Shown here piece by piece: positions 42,434 through 50,376 of a stretch of DNA of 64,000 bases. Every line of letters begins with the position of its first letter. Position 1 is the first letter of the stretch. This DNA is from Lancefieldella parvula_C (GTDB taxonomy: Bacteria; Actinomycetota; Coriobacteriia; Coriobacteriales; Atopobiaceae). The notes beneath the pieces were generated by a model. That model saw only the letters and a program-made list of their open reading frames with translations, was not told the origin of the DNA and ran no database searches. The stretch covers positions 1 to 64,000 of the forward strand of contig NZ_JRND01000024.1 of assembly GCF_000758945.1 (NCBI RefSeq), written 5' to 3'. The translations under genes were made by a program, and so were the position numbers.

Positions 42434-43939
42434 GTGGCTGACGAGTCAAAGTATGACATCGTTGCTGCTACTGGTTGCCCAACCGGTATTGCGCACACCT
42501 TTATGGCTAAGGAGGCCCTTGAGAAGGCCGCCGCAGCTAAAGGTCTTACCATTAAGGTTGAGACGCACGGCCAGGTCGGTGTAGAGAACGAGCTCACCGC
42601 AGCTGAAATCAAGAACGCCAAGGCAGTAGTTGTTGCTGCCGATAAGGACGTTCAGGCTGAGCGTTTTGCCGGAAAACCAATGGTAAATGTTGGTGTTACT
42701 GCAGCTATTAAGGATGCAGAGGGTCTTATCGACCGCGCTCTTGTTGCTCAGCCTGAGGGCGAGCTTGCAGAGGCAGACGACGCTCCAGTCTCAAGCACTA
42801 TTGAGAAGGAGTCTGTAGGCCACATCATCTACAAGCACCTCATGAACGGCGTTAGCCACATGCTGGTCTTTGTTGTTGCTGGTGGTGTTCTGACGGCTGT
42901 TTCATTCCTCTGGGGTATTACTTCCTTCAGCTCCACTGCACCTGACTACAACAGCTTTGCTGCCATGCTCAAGATCATCGGCGGCATTGCAATGGGCCTT
43001 ATGGTTCCAGTGCTTTCTGCTTACATTGCAGAGTCTATCGGCAAGCGTCCTGCTCTGGTTCCTGGTTTTGTTGCAGGTATGATTGCTATCCAGGGTCTTC
43101 CAATCAACCCTAACACTGGCATGATTGATGCTGGTGGCGCTGGTGTTGGTTTTGGCTTCCTGGGCGGCATCGTCGGCGGTTTCCTTGCTGGTTATGTCAT
43201 CGTTGGTCTTGAGAAGCTCCTTGCTGGCCTTCCAAAGAACCTTGATGGCCTGAAGGCAATCTTCCTGTATCCTCTGCTTTCCACCACCATTGTTGGCCTG
43301 GTTATGCTCGGCATCTCTGGTCCAATGGCAGCAATCAACACCGGCATGATGAACTTCCTGCGCGGCCTTTCTGCTTCTGGTCCAATTGTCCTTGGTCTTG
43401 CAATTGGTTGCATGTGCGCATTTGACATGGGCGGCCCAGTCAACAAGGCAGCTTACGTCACCGGTACTGCTCTTCTGACCGAGGCTCTTGCTGCTGGTGT
43501 TGGTACCCCAACTTATGAGTTTGGCACCAACTTTATGGCTGCAGTTTCTGCTGCTTGTATTGTTCCTCCACTGATTACCACCTTTGCTGTTGTCGTTGGT
43601 AAGAAGTACTTCACCAAGTCCGACTTCAACGCTGGTCTGGTCAACTTCATTCTTGGCTGCACCCACATTACCGAGGGCGCTATTCCATTCATGACCAAGA
43701 ACATTTGGCCTGTCATGCCTATCATGATGATCGGTTCTTCCATCGGCTCCATCCTGACGCTGCTCTTTGGTGTCCACGACCCAGCACCTCACGGTGGTTT
43801 CCTGGTTCTTCCCGTTGTCGATGGCGGCCTCAAGTGGGTTCTCGCCATTCTCATCGGCGCTGTTGTTGGCGGTATTCTCTTTGTTGCTTTCAAGGCATAC
43901 GAGTACCGCAAGAACGGCAACCAGATTGTCGAGGGCTAA
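42434..43939 (+). CDS. fruA: Fructose-type PTS EIIBC transporter
   Basis: 501 residues. IIB domain (~1-100): 'IVAATGCPTGIAHTFMAKEAL' with the phospho-accepting Cys. IIC domain (~130-495): about nine to ten membrane helices, 'LMNGVSHMLVFVVAGGVLTAV', 'GKRPALVPGFVAGMIA' and 'DMGGPVNKAAYVTG' and 'HITEGAIPF'. The protein imports fructose and phosphorylates it to fructose-1-phosphate. No IIA domain is fused, so EIIA(Fru) must come from another gene. GTG 42434 follows AAAGGGGAG. The 1-phosphofructokinase gene comes next, 140 bases downstream with a hairpin between. No FruR-type regulator is adjacent. Confidence 0.92.
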   Translation: MADESKYDIVAATGCPTGIAHTFMAKEALEKAAAAKGLTIKVETHGQVGVENELTAAEIKNAKAVVVAADKDVQAERFAGKPMVNVGVTAAIKDAEGLIDRALVAQPEGELAEADDAPVSSTIEKESVGHIIYKHLMNGVSHMLVFVVAGGVLTAVSFLWGITSFSSTAPDYNSFAAMLKIIGGIAMGLMVPVLSAYIAESIGKRPALVPGFVAGMIAIQGLPINPNTGMIDAGGAGVGFGFLGGIVGGFLAGYVIVGLEKLLAGLPKNLDGLKAIFLYPLLSTTIVGLVMLGISGPMAAINTGMMNFLRGLSASGPIVLGLAIGCMCAFDMGGPVNKAAYVTGTALLTEALAAGVGTPTYEFGTNFMAAVSAACIVPPLITTFAVVVGKKYFTKSDFNAGLVNFILGCTHITEGAIPFMTKNIWPVMPIMMIGSSIGSILTLLFGVHDPAPHGGFLVLPVVDGGLKWVLAILIGAVVGGILFVAFKAYEYRKNGNQIVEG

Positions 43940-44024
43940 GCGTTACGCTTAGCACACTCGGCGGCGTTTGAGTTTTGCCCAGAATTTACGTACAGTTTGG
44001 GTGCAGACTCAGATAATCGAAGTA

Positions 44025-44060
44025 AAATATGGACTCGGCGATTTCGTCGAGTCCATATTT
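44025..44060 (+). terminator. Hairpin between fruA and fruK (attenuator or processing site)
   Basis: AAATATGGACTCG/CGAGTCCATATTT gives a perfect 13-base stem with a ten-base loop, followed by 'gtttc'. It lacks a long T run beyond the stem, so it may lower, rather than stop, transcription into fruK, or protect fruA mRNA. Confidence 0.6.
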
Positions 44061-44078
44061 GTTTCAGAGGGAGCTTTG

Positions 44079-44996
44079 ATGATTTACACACTTACCACTA
44101 ATCCTGCAATCGACATGAACGTCAATTCGGGAGTTCCTTCTTATACACACGTCAACCGCACAACTGATGCCGTATATACACCAAACGGCAAGGGTCTGAA
44201 CGTTTCATTTACGCTTGCTCACTACGGCGTTGAGTCCACTATCCTGGGATTTTTTGGCGGCTTCTCGGGCAACTATATTGTTGAAGAGGCATCTAAGATT
44301 TGCTCGGTCAAGCCTGTGTGGATTGACGGCATCACCCGCGTAAATATTTTTGTGACCACGCCAGAAGGCGAGCTTAAGTTCCCTAACGCAGGCGCTCCCG
44401 TTATTCGCTCCAAGCAAGACGAGATGCTTGAGCTGCTGCGCACTGCGCCCGACCTGGACGTGCTGGTGGTCTCTGGCTCGCTTTCCCCTGAGATGGATCC
44501 AACCTTCTACGACGAGCTCTTTGATCTGTGTCATGAGTGCGGCGCTGAGCTGGTCCTGGACATCTCTCATAAACACCTCGCAGAACTTGTCGAGAAAAAA
44601 CCGCTGCTCATCAAGCCAAACGACGAAGAAGTGGCAGAGATCTTTGGTGTCGACGTTCATAACGAGGCCGACGTTCTTCTCGCCCTCCACAAGATTCATG
44701 AGCGCGGCGCAAAGAACATCCTGCTTACGCTGGGCGGCGAGGGTGCGTACTTCTTCAACGGTGAACATGTCTGGCACGCAAATGCTGCGCAGGTAGAGGT
44801 GCTTTCGACGGCATGCGCGGGCGATTCGACACTGGCAAGCTTCATGTCGGTTTGGCTTGAGGATCCGTCGGCTGTCGAGAAGGCTTTGACGCGCGCGATG
44901 GCTACCGGCGGAAACGTTGCGATGAGCGCTGGCTTGGGCGACTTTGCGCTGGTCGAGAAGATCGCGGAGTCCATTCACGTTGAGTTGGTGGAGTAG
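44079..44996 (+). CDS. fruK: 1-phosphofructokinase (PfkB family)
   Basis: 305 residues. 'IYTLTTNPAIDMN' at the start, the sugar-binding 'NGKGLNVSFTLAHYGVESTILGFFGG', 'VVSGSLSPEMD' and the PfkB signature 'STACAGDSTLASF' with the catalytic Asp. It phosphorylates fructose-1-phosphate to fructose-1,6-bisphosphate, the second step after FruA. ATG 44079 has GAGGGAG five bases upstream; the open frame reaches 111 bases further but through the hairpin. PfkB enzymes can be tagatose-6-phosphate kinases instead, but the neighbour decides for fructose. Confidence 0.9.
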   Translation: MIYTLTTNPAIDMNVNSGVPSYTHVNRTTDAVYTPNGKGLNVSFTLAHYGVESTILGFFGGFSGNYIVEEASKICSVKPVWIDGITRVNIFVTTPEGELKFPNAGAPVIRSKQDEMLELLRTAPDLDVLVVSGSLSPEMDPTFYDELFDLCHECGAELVLDISHKHLAELVEKKPLLIKPNDEEVAEIFGVDVHNEADVLLALHKIHERGAKNILLTLGGEGAYFFNGEHVWHANAAQVEVLSTACAGDSTLASFMSVWLEDPSAVEKALTRAMATGGNVAMSAGLGDFALVEKIAESIHVELVE

Positions 44997-45090
44997 GAGC
45001 GGACGTGTTGCGCGTGGAGGTGTGCGATGGTGCGCGGACTTGCGTGGAGGTGCGCAGGCTTACGAGCTCACGGGTTTCTCGGCGTATGGC
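44997..45090. repeat. GC-rich degenerate repeat after fruK
   Basis: Imperfect copies of TTGCGTGGAGGTGNGC follow the fruK stop codon; the fruK tail itself (GTTGGTGGAGT) looks related. Probably another example of low-order repeat growth at a gene end. 'ACGGGTTTCTCG' near 45066 is a degenerate form of the repeated octamer. Confidence 0.5.
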
Positions 45091-45204
45091 GTGCGTAAGT
45101 CTCCATATCTGCAAAATAAGTCTTTTCTCGCTTCTTGATTTCGTGTAACGTATAAGGGCTAATGTGATAATTAGGTTTTCAAACCTCTAAAGAAGGAGAG
45201 TGCA

Positions 45205-46002
45205 ATGTCCGGACACTCTAAGTGGGCCACAACCAAGCACAAGAAAGCAGCTATCGACGCTAAGCGTTCCTCGCTGTTCTCTAAGCTTTCCCGCAACATT
45301 ACTGTTGCTGCAAAGATGGGTGGCGACCCAAATCCGGACAACAACGCTAGCTTGTCTGCCGCTGTTGCCCGTGCTCGCATGGTCTCCATGCCTAACGCAA
45401 AGATTCAGGCCGCTATCGATAAGGCATTTGGCGCTGGTGCTGATGCTGCCATTTACGAGGAGATCGTTTACGAGGGATACGGTCCTGCAGGCGTCGCAGT
45501 TTACGTTGACTGCCTGACTGACAACAAGAACCGCACCGCAGCAGACGTTCGTTCCGCATTTACCCACTCCGGCGGCAATCTTGGTACCGCTGGTTCCGTT
45601 GCGTTCCAGTTTGAGCGCAAGGGCTCCATCGCAGTTGACAAGGTTATTGTCTCCGAGGAGAAGAAGGTTGCTGACCGCGAGAACGCTGTCGACGAGGACG
45701 AGTTCATGATGGCAGTTGCCGAGGCTGGCGGAAACGATTACGAGGACGCTGGCGATCAGTGGATTGTTTGGACTGCATACGACAAGATGCAGGATGTCCA
45801 GAAGGGCCTCGAGGCTCAGGGCATTGAGGTCAAGGGTTCCGAGCTTACTATGGTTCCAACCACCCCAACTGACGTCTCTGTTTCTGATGCAAAGAAGGTT
45901 CAGCGTCTTATCGATAAGCTCGACGAGCTCGACGACGTTCAGAACGTCTACAGCACCATGAACATCACCGACGAGATTGCTGCTGCTCTCGAGGAGGAGT
46001 AA
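45205..46002 (+). CDS. yebC: YebC/PmpR-family protein
   Basis: 265 residues, full length. 'MSGHSKWATTKHKKAAIDAKRSSLFSKLSRNITVAAKMGG' is the diagnostic start, followed by 'NARLRAAVxxAR'-like 'LSAAVARARMVSMPNAKIQAAIDKA' and the three-domain body. Known as a DNA-binding regulator in some species and, for the YebC group, as a factor that helps ribosomes through proline stretches. AAGGAGAG precedes the ATG. It is single here, not in a ruvCAB operon. The acidic C-terminus ('ALEEE') is short. Confidence 0.93.
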   Translation: MSGHSKWATTKHKKAAIDAKRSSLFSKLSRNITVAAKMGGDPNPDNNASLSAAVARARMVSMPNAKIQAAIDKAFGAGADAAIYEEIVYEGYGPAGVAVYVDCLTDNKNRTAADVRSAFTHSGGNLGTAGSVAFQFERKGSIAVDKVIVSEEKKVADRENAVDEDEFMMAVAEAGGNDYEDAGDQWIVWTAYDKMQDVQKGLEAQGIEVKGSELTMVPTTPTDVSVSDAKKVQRLIDKLDELDDVQNVYSTMNITDEIAAALEEE

Positions 46003-46014
46003 GCTCTCTGGTCC

Positions 46015-46090
46015 GCGCCACGCGACGAGCGTGATGCACGCGACGATGCGCGACGAGCGCGACGATGCGCGACGAGTGCGAAATCGCGAC
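46015..46090. repeat. GC-rich degenerate tandem repeat
   Basis: Repeated CGACGATGCGCGACGAGCG-like units (period about 18) directly after the yebC stop codon. Copies vary in one or two bases. Confidence 0.65.
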
Positions 46091-46164
46091 CGGCGACAAA
46101 ACTGCACTTCAAAGCCCTGCCAGTTGGTGGGGCTTTTTGTTTTGGGTAGCGTTGATGCTGTCAG

Positions 46165-46230
46165 AACACACCTATGTCGGATAATCTACACGTTTTTAGA
46201 AGCCCGAACACACCTAAGTCGGATAATCTG
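46165..46230 (+). repeat. Dispersed intergenic repeat, paired motif
   Basis: AACACACCTATGTCGGATAA and AACACACCTAAGTCGGATAA lie 42 bp apart in direct orientation. The same T/A pair at nearly the same distance occurs at 21411 and 21452, so both sites hold copies of one repeat family. Confidence 0.8.
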
Positions 46231-46267
46231 TATATACAGAGCCAAAAACATAACTTACAGCCCTAAA

Positions 46268-46349
46268 AAACACAGCAAATGACGATATTCTGAGAAAAAT
46301 AGGACTTTTGAGGGTCAATTTTGCAGAATAAGTGACTTTGCTGTGTTTT
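46268..46349. repeat. Imperfect inverted repeat
   Basis: Arms of about 26 bases (AAACACAGCAAA...ATATTCTG and CAGAATA...TTTGCTGTGTTT) around a 30-base AT-rich middle, arm identity about 80 percent. Could form a long hairpin in RNA or be a small miniature element. Confidence 0.65.
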
Positions 46350-46554
46350 CAAAACGTCAAAAATAGGCCTCTAAAAAATTTATGCATACAAATGAATTCA
46401 CCCTCATGAATATTCATGAAGGTGAATATTTTCGTATCATGGTAGTTAAAATTTTGATGTCTTCTTTGCTGGGCGAGAGAACCGATGGACTACAGCAGCG
46501 AAAACTTGCGATTAAAGCCGAATCTCATCGTCCGACGCATGTGGACATGCAGCT

Positions 46555-47319
46555 CTACAGGCTAACGCGGACAACCTTACGAACGCCGGCAGCTTCGAGG
46601 GCTGCTACCTGCGAAATCGATGCGGATTCGTCCGTCATAAGTACGTCGATATCAGCAGGTGATCCATATTGGAAGCTGGAGTTGACACCCAGCTTGCTTG
46701 CATCGGCCAAGACAATGTGCTGCTCAGAGTGCTTAAGCATCAGCGAGTTCACGCGCATCTCGTTTGAAACCAGCGTGGTAAGGCCGCGCTCAGCTGAAAT
46801 TCCCGAGCATCCCAAGATGCATTTCGCGGCACGAATCTGGTTGATTGAAGCAAGTGCAAAATCGCCGGTTAGTGACTTCTTAGCTGGTCGAACTTCTCCG
46901 CCCGTGACTAAAACGGTCATCGATGGGGGATAGTCGGCGGCCAGAACGCTACCATTATTGGTAACAACCGTGATGTTCTTGGCGGTGATAAATTCCAGGA
47001 CTTTTATAGCGGTTGAGCTGGTGTTAATGAAGACCGTGTCACCGTCTTTAATCAGCTTGGCGGCGGCCTGGGCAAGCTTGAACTTTGCGGTTACCTGGTT
47101 AGAACTGAGTCCTGTCGAGAGCGGGTCAAGCAGCGTGGCCATGCCATAGCTTCGGGAAATGAGGCCTTGAGCTTCGAGTTCGTCAAGATCGCGGCGGATG
47201 GTAAGCGAAGAAACTTCAAATCTATCGGCAAGATCGCTAACGGAAACCTGGCGATATTGTTCAAGAAGGCTCATGATTGAGCTTCTGCGTGATGCTACAA
47301 ATGAACGACTTGTGGCCAT
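46555..47319 (-). CDS. DeoR-family regulator, probably of the ascorbate-type PTS operon
   Basis: 254 residues. N-terminal DeoR helix-turn-helix ('RRSSIMSLLEQYRQVSVSDLADRFEVSSLTIRRDLDELEAQGLISR') and a C-terminal DeoR sensor domain with 'DTVFINTSSTAIKVLEFI', 'ITVVTNNGSVL' and 'HIVLADASKLGVNS', which bind sugar phosphates. It is divergent from the PTS operon with a 490-base region between that contains four copies of a TTGAACGTT-type motif, so it most likely represses that operon, like UlaR. ATG 47319 has a GGGGGA site; the in-frame ATG at 47340 has none. Ligand by analogy L-ascorbate-6-phosphate; that is an inference. Confidence 0.88.
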   Translation of the reverse strand: MATSRSFVASRRSSIMSLLEQYRQVSVSDLADRFEVSSLTIRRDLDELEAQGLISRSYGMATLLDPLSTGLSSNQVTAKFKLAQAAAKLIKDGDTVFINTSSTAIKVLEFITAKNITVVTNNGSVLAADYPPSMTVLVTGGEVRPAKKSLTGDFALASINQIRAAKCILGCSGISAERGLTTLVSNEMRVNSLMLKHSEQHIVLADASKLGVNSSFQYGSPADIDVLMTDESASISQVAALEAAGVRKVVRVSL

Positions 47320-47415
47320 AAATCCCCCAATAGAGCTCAACTGCTGATAAACCTGTAGAATTACATTTAACTAATTCAGTTCTGTGAAAAACAACGTACA
47401 AATTGATAACACCTT

Positions 47416-47711
47416 TTGAACGGTTGTCGAACAATTGTGTAGACGCTTTTCTGTAGAACTGAGTGTATCTTACCTTATTCAATGAACGTTTTGAATACTT
47501 AAACGGATATTATTTAGCGGTCAACGGTTTTTATGACGTAAATCTCTAAAGTGAGCATGGATAAGTATTGCTTAACTCTCAACTTTAGCTATACTAACAT
47601 TATCGATTCGATTGATAAAACGTTCTAAACGTTCAACAAATAGGGAAATTTGTTATACGACAAGTCAAATGTCATATAAGTTATTTATCTAATTGTTGAA
47701 GCGTTCAGAAG
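47416..47711. promoter_or_regulatory. Four candidate DeoR/UlaR operator sites
   Basis: TTGAACGGTTGTCGAA (47416), ATGAACGTTTTGAA (47482), the minus-strand GTTGAACGTTTAGAACG (47621-47637) and GTTGAAGCGTTCAGAA (47695) share the pattern TTGAACGTTnnGAA, in the divergent region between the DeoR gene and the EIIA gene. Multiple spaced operators with looping are usual for DeoR-family repressors. Confidence 0.6.
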
Positions 47712-47753
47712 ATTCAAGTTTTTGTCGTTAAGCGATGTGTTCTTGTGTGCTCT

Positions 47754-47762
47754 TGCTATAGT
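47754..47762 (+). promoter_or_regulatory. Probable extended -10 promoter of the ascorbate-type PTS operon
   Basis: TGCTATAGT is an extended -10 element 51 bases before the EIIA start, between the rightmost operator-like motif and the ribosome binding site. No clear -35 at 17 bases, as is common for extended -10 promoters. Confidence 0.45.
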
Positions 47763-47812
47763 CCAACACAAGGAAAAGATTCACAGTAGTCTACTGGAGA
47801 GGAGTGAATCGC

Positions 47813-48271
47813 ATGCTACTTCGCGATATCTACGAGCAGAATCACTATGCTTTCGTGAAGACTCCCATGACTTGGGAAGAGTCTATTAGAGAGTGCTGCA
47901 AACCACTGGAGGCTGACGGAACAGTCAATCCAGAGTATGCAGACGATATTATCGAGTGCGTAAACAAGTTTGGTCCTTACATTGTTATCGTTCCAAACGT
48001 TGCAATGCCACACTCAACTGCTCGCATTGGCTCTAATGGAAAGACTGCTATTGGCTTTATGCACTCTGATGTTCCTGTCAATTTTGAGGATGGCGACGAT
48101 GAGAAGCAGGTTAAGACTTTCTTCACTCTGAGCGCAACCGATCAGGAAGCACACCTTAAGAATATGCAGATGCTCGTTCAGGTTCTTATGAACGAGGAGG
48201 TTCTAGAGCGTCTTAAGAACATTCAGTCTCCTGAGGAGCTTTTGGAGATTGACAAGCTTATCTCCGAGTAA
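47813..48271 (+). CDS. ulaC: Ascorbate-type PTS EIIA component
   Basis: 152 residues, EIIA of the mannitol/fructose type as used in L-ascorbate systems (SgaA/UlaC). 'FGPYIVIVPNVAMPHSTAR' carries the phospho-His, and 'GIDVPVxF'-like 'SDVPVNFEDGDDEKQVKTFFTLSATDQEAHLKNMQML' the rest of the motif. It passes phosphate from HPr to EIIB. ATG 47813 has GAGAGGAG eight bases upstream. First gene of the operon; EIIC and EIIB follow. Confidence 0.9.
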   Translation: MLLRDIYEQNHYAFVKTPMTWEESIRECCKPLEADGTVNPEYADDIIECVNKFGPYIVIVPNVAMPHSTARIGSNGKTAIGFMHSDVPVNFEDGDDEKQVKTFFTLSATDQEAHLKNMQMLVQVLMNEEVLERLKNIQSPEELLEIDKLISE

Positions 48272-48361
48272 ACACGCCCGTTTGGGCACGTAATTGAGGA
48301 TTTCCTTTTGTAGTGTGGGCTGCAGAAGGTACGTATGTAGGACCCTTTGAAAGGGGTATCA

Positions 48362-49873
48362 ATGGATATTGTTCTTGGTATTTGGAAATGGTTTGCGAGC
48401 AACTTCTTGACTCAGCCAGCCTATTTCATCGGTTTGATTGTTGCTATCGGCTACATTCTTCTTAAGAAGAAGTGGTACGACGTACTCGCTGGCTTCCTTA
48501 AGGCAGTCATTGGTTATCAGATCCTCCTGGTTGGTTCCGGCGGCCTGGTAACTGCATTCCGTCCAGTTCTTGTTGGACTTCAGGCTCGCTTCAACCTTTC
48601 TGCAATGGTCATTGACCCATACTTTGGCCAGAACGCAGTACAGGCAGGCATGGAGGCAGCTGACGCTCCTGCATTTATCGCAGGTCGTTCCTTCTCCTCC
48701 GTTATGCTTCTTCTGCTCTTCGCTTTCATTCTGAACATTGTTCTGGTTGCTTTTAAGAAGCAGACTAAGCTTCGCGCAATCTTTACTACTGGTCACGTCC
48801 AGGTTCAGCAGGCAGCAACTGCATTTTGGCTTATCCTCTTCTGCTTCCCACAGCTTAACGACGTTACCATCCTTGCAGTTATGACCGTTCTCCTTGGCCT
48901 TTACTGGGCAGTTGGTTCCAACCTTTGTATTGGACCTACCCAGGACCTTACTGATGGCGCTGGCCTTACCATTGCTCACCAGCAGATGTTTGGTGTTTAC
49001 TGCGCATCCAAGGCTTCCGAGTGGCTCGCCAAGCACTCCAAGAAGGAGTCTAAGCGCATTGAGGACATCGAGCTTCCAGGCTTCCTTAAGATCTTCAACG
49101 AGAACCTCGTTGCAACTGCAATTCTCATGACAGCATTCTTTGGTGTCATCCTTGCTGTTCTTGGTCAGGAGTTCCTGCTTGAGAACAAGTTCATGAAGCC
49201 AGGTCAGGATTTCTTCTTCTACATCATGACCACTTCCTTCCAGTTTGCTGTTTACCTCTCCATCCTGCAGCTTGGTGTTCGTACCTTCGTTACCGAGCTC
49301 ACCAACTCCTTCCAGGGTATTTCCAACAAGCTCCTCAAAGGTTCCGTCCCAGGCGTTGACTGTGCAGTTACCTACGGCTTTGGTTCTCCAAACGCAGTTA
49401 CCCTCGGCTTCCTCATGGGTGCTGCTGGCCAGTTCCTGGCAATCGCAACTCTGCTGCTTTTGAAGTCCCCAGTTATTGTTATCGCAGGCTTTGTTCCACT
49501 GTTCTTCGATAACGCTACTATCGGCGTTTACGCAAACAACAAGGGCGGCCTCCGCGCAGTTCTTATCATGCCTTTCATCTCTGGTCTTCTCCAGGTCTTC
49601 GGTTCAGCTCTTATCGCTGGCTGGGTTGGCATGGCTGCATACGGTGGATACCTTGGCATGTGGGACTGGGCAGTTGTCTGGCCAATCATGACCGGCATCA
49701 TGAAGTTCCTGTCCTACGCAGGTCTCGCAATTGTTGTCATCGCTCTTATTGCAATCCCACAGCTCCAGTACCGCGCCAACAAGGACACGTACTTCATGGA
49801 GGTTGAGGATTACCAGAAGTGCAAGGAAATCCGCGCACAGAAGGCCGCCGCAGCTAGTGCGGAAAGCAAGTAG
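48362..49873 (+). CDS. ulaA: Ascorbate-type PTS EIIC permease
   Basis: 503 residues with about eleven membrane helices, matching the SgaT/UlaA family: 'QPAYFIGLIVAIGYILLKKKWYDVLAGFLKAVIGYQIL', 'IGPTQDLTDGAGLTIAHQQMFGVY' and 'VPLFFDNATIGVYANNKGGLRA'. The protein moves the sugar, in known cases L-ascorbate, across the membrane while EIIB phosphorylates it. ATG 48362 follows GAAAGGGG. Located 90 bases after EIIA. A hairpin separates it from EIIB. Confidence 0.92.
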   Translation: MDIVLGIWKWFASNFLTQPAYFIGLIVAIGYILLKKKWYDVLAGFLKAVIGYQILLVGSGGLVTAFRPVLVGLQARFNLSAMVIDPYFGQNAVQAGMEAADAPAFIAGRSFSSVMLLLLFAFILNIVLVAFKKQTKLRAIFTTGHVQVQQAATAFWLILFCFPQLNDVTILAVMTVLLGLYWAVGSNLCIGPTQDLTDGAGLTIAHQQMFGVYCASKASEWLAKHSKKESKRIEDIELPGFLKIFNENLVATAILMTAFFGVILAVLGQEFLLENKFMKPGQDFFFYIMTTSFQFAVYLSILQLGVRTFVTELTNSFQGISNKLLKGSVPGVDCAVTYGFGSPNAVTLGFLMGAAGQFLAIATLLLLKSPVIVIAGFVPLFFDNATIGVYANNKGGLRAVLIMPFISGLLQVFGSALIAGWVGMAAYGGYLGMWDWAVVWPIMTGIMKFLSYAGLAIVVIALIAIPQLQYRANKDTYFMEVEDYQKCKEIRAQKAAAASAESK

Positions 49874-49888
49874 CCCTCTTTCTTCCTA

Positions 49889-49916
49889 CCCTGAGCAGAC
49901 CCCCATCTGCTCAGGG
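49889..49916 (+). terminator. Hairpin between EIIC and EIIB genes
   Basis: CCCTGAGCAGA/TCTGCTCAGGG stem with a six-base loop, then TTATTAG. The T run is weak, so it may be partial termination or a mRNA-stabilising element that separates expression of the EIIC gene from the rest of the operon. Confidence 0.6.
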
Positions 49917-50038
49917 TTATTAGTAATACTCGGCACATTGTTTGATGCGGTATTTGCTTTAAATGCGAGCATCATAGCGCCCAAATGGGTACAAACACAA
50001 TGTGTCCGTAATCAGTTTGTTTGATCGAAGGAGTCAAC

Positions 50039-50347
50039 ATGAACGCAAAGATTTTGGTCGCATGTGCAAACGGTGCAGGTACCTCTCTGATGATGAAGAT
50101 GACCGCTGAGCGCGTCACTCAGAAGCTCAACATGGGCGTCGATAAGATTCACCACTGTGCACTTTCCGAGGGCGTAAGCTCTGCTCGTCAGTATGACATT
50201 GTTTTTGCACCACTTAACTTCCTGAATATGTACGAGGATGCTGCTAAGGCTGGCGTTACCGTCATTGGTCTGCGTAACGTTCTTTCTGACGCAGAGATGG
50301 AAGAGAAGCTCAAGGAAACCGGCGCTGCAGAGAAGTATTCCGCATAG
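50039..50347 (+). CDS. ulaB: Ascorbate-type PTS EIIB component
   Basis: 102 residues. 'KILVACANGAGTSLMMKM' has the phospho-Cys loop typical of EIIB of the lactose/ascorbate type (CxNGxGTS). It takes phosphate from EIIA and gives it to the sugar in EIIC. ATG 50039 has GAAGGAG in front. Separate EIIB is normal for ula systems. Confidence 0.9.
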   Translation: MNAKILVACANGAGTSLMMKMTAERVTQKLNMGVDKIHHCALSEGVSSARQYDIVFAPLNFLNMYEDAAKAGVTVIGLRNVLSDAEMEEKLKETGAAEKYSA

Positions 50348-50376
50348 TTTAGGTTTCTAAAGAATCGAGCACTTTA

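Larger units (their letters stand above)
46003..46554. other. 550-bp intergenic region with several repeats
   Basis: No gene I can support between yebC and the DeoR gene (convergent). It holds a GC-rich degenerate tandem repeat (46015-46090), a small terminator-like GCC...GGC hairpin near 46115-46140 with T5, the dispersed ACACACCTA(T/A)GTC motif pair, and an imperfect inverted repeat at 46268-46349. Confidence 0.75.
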
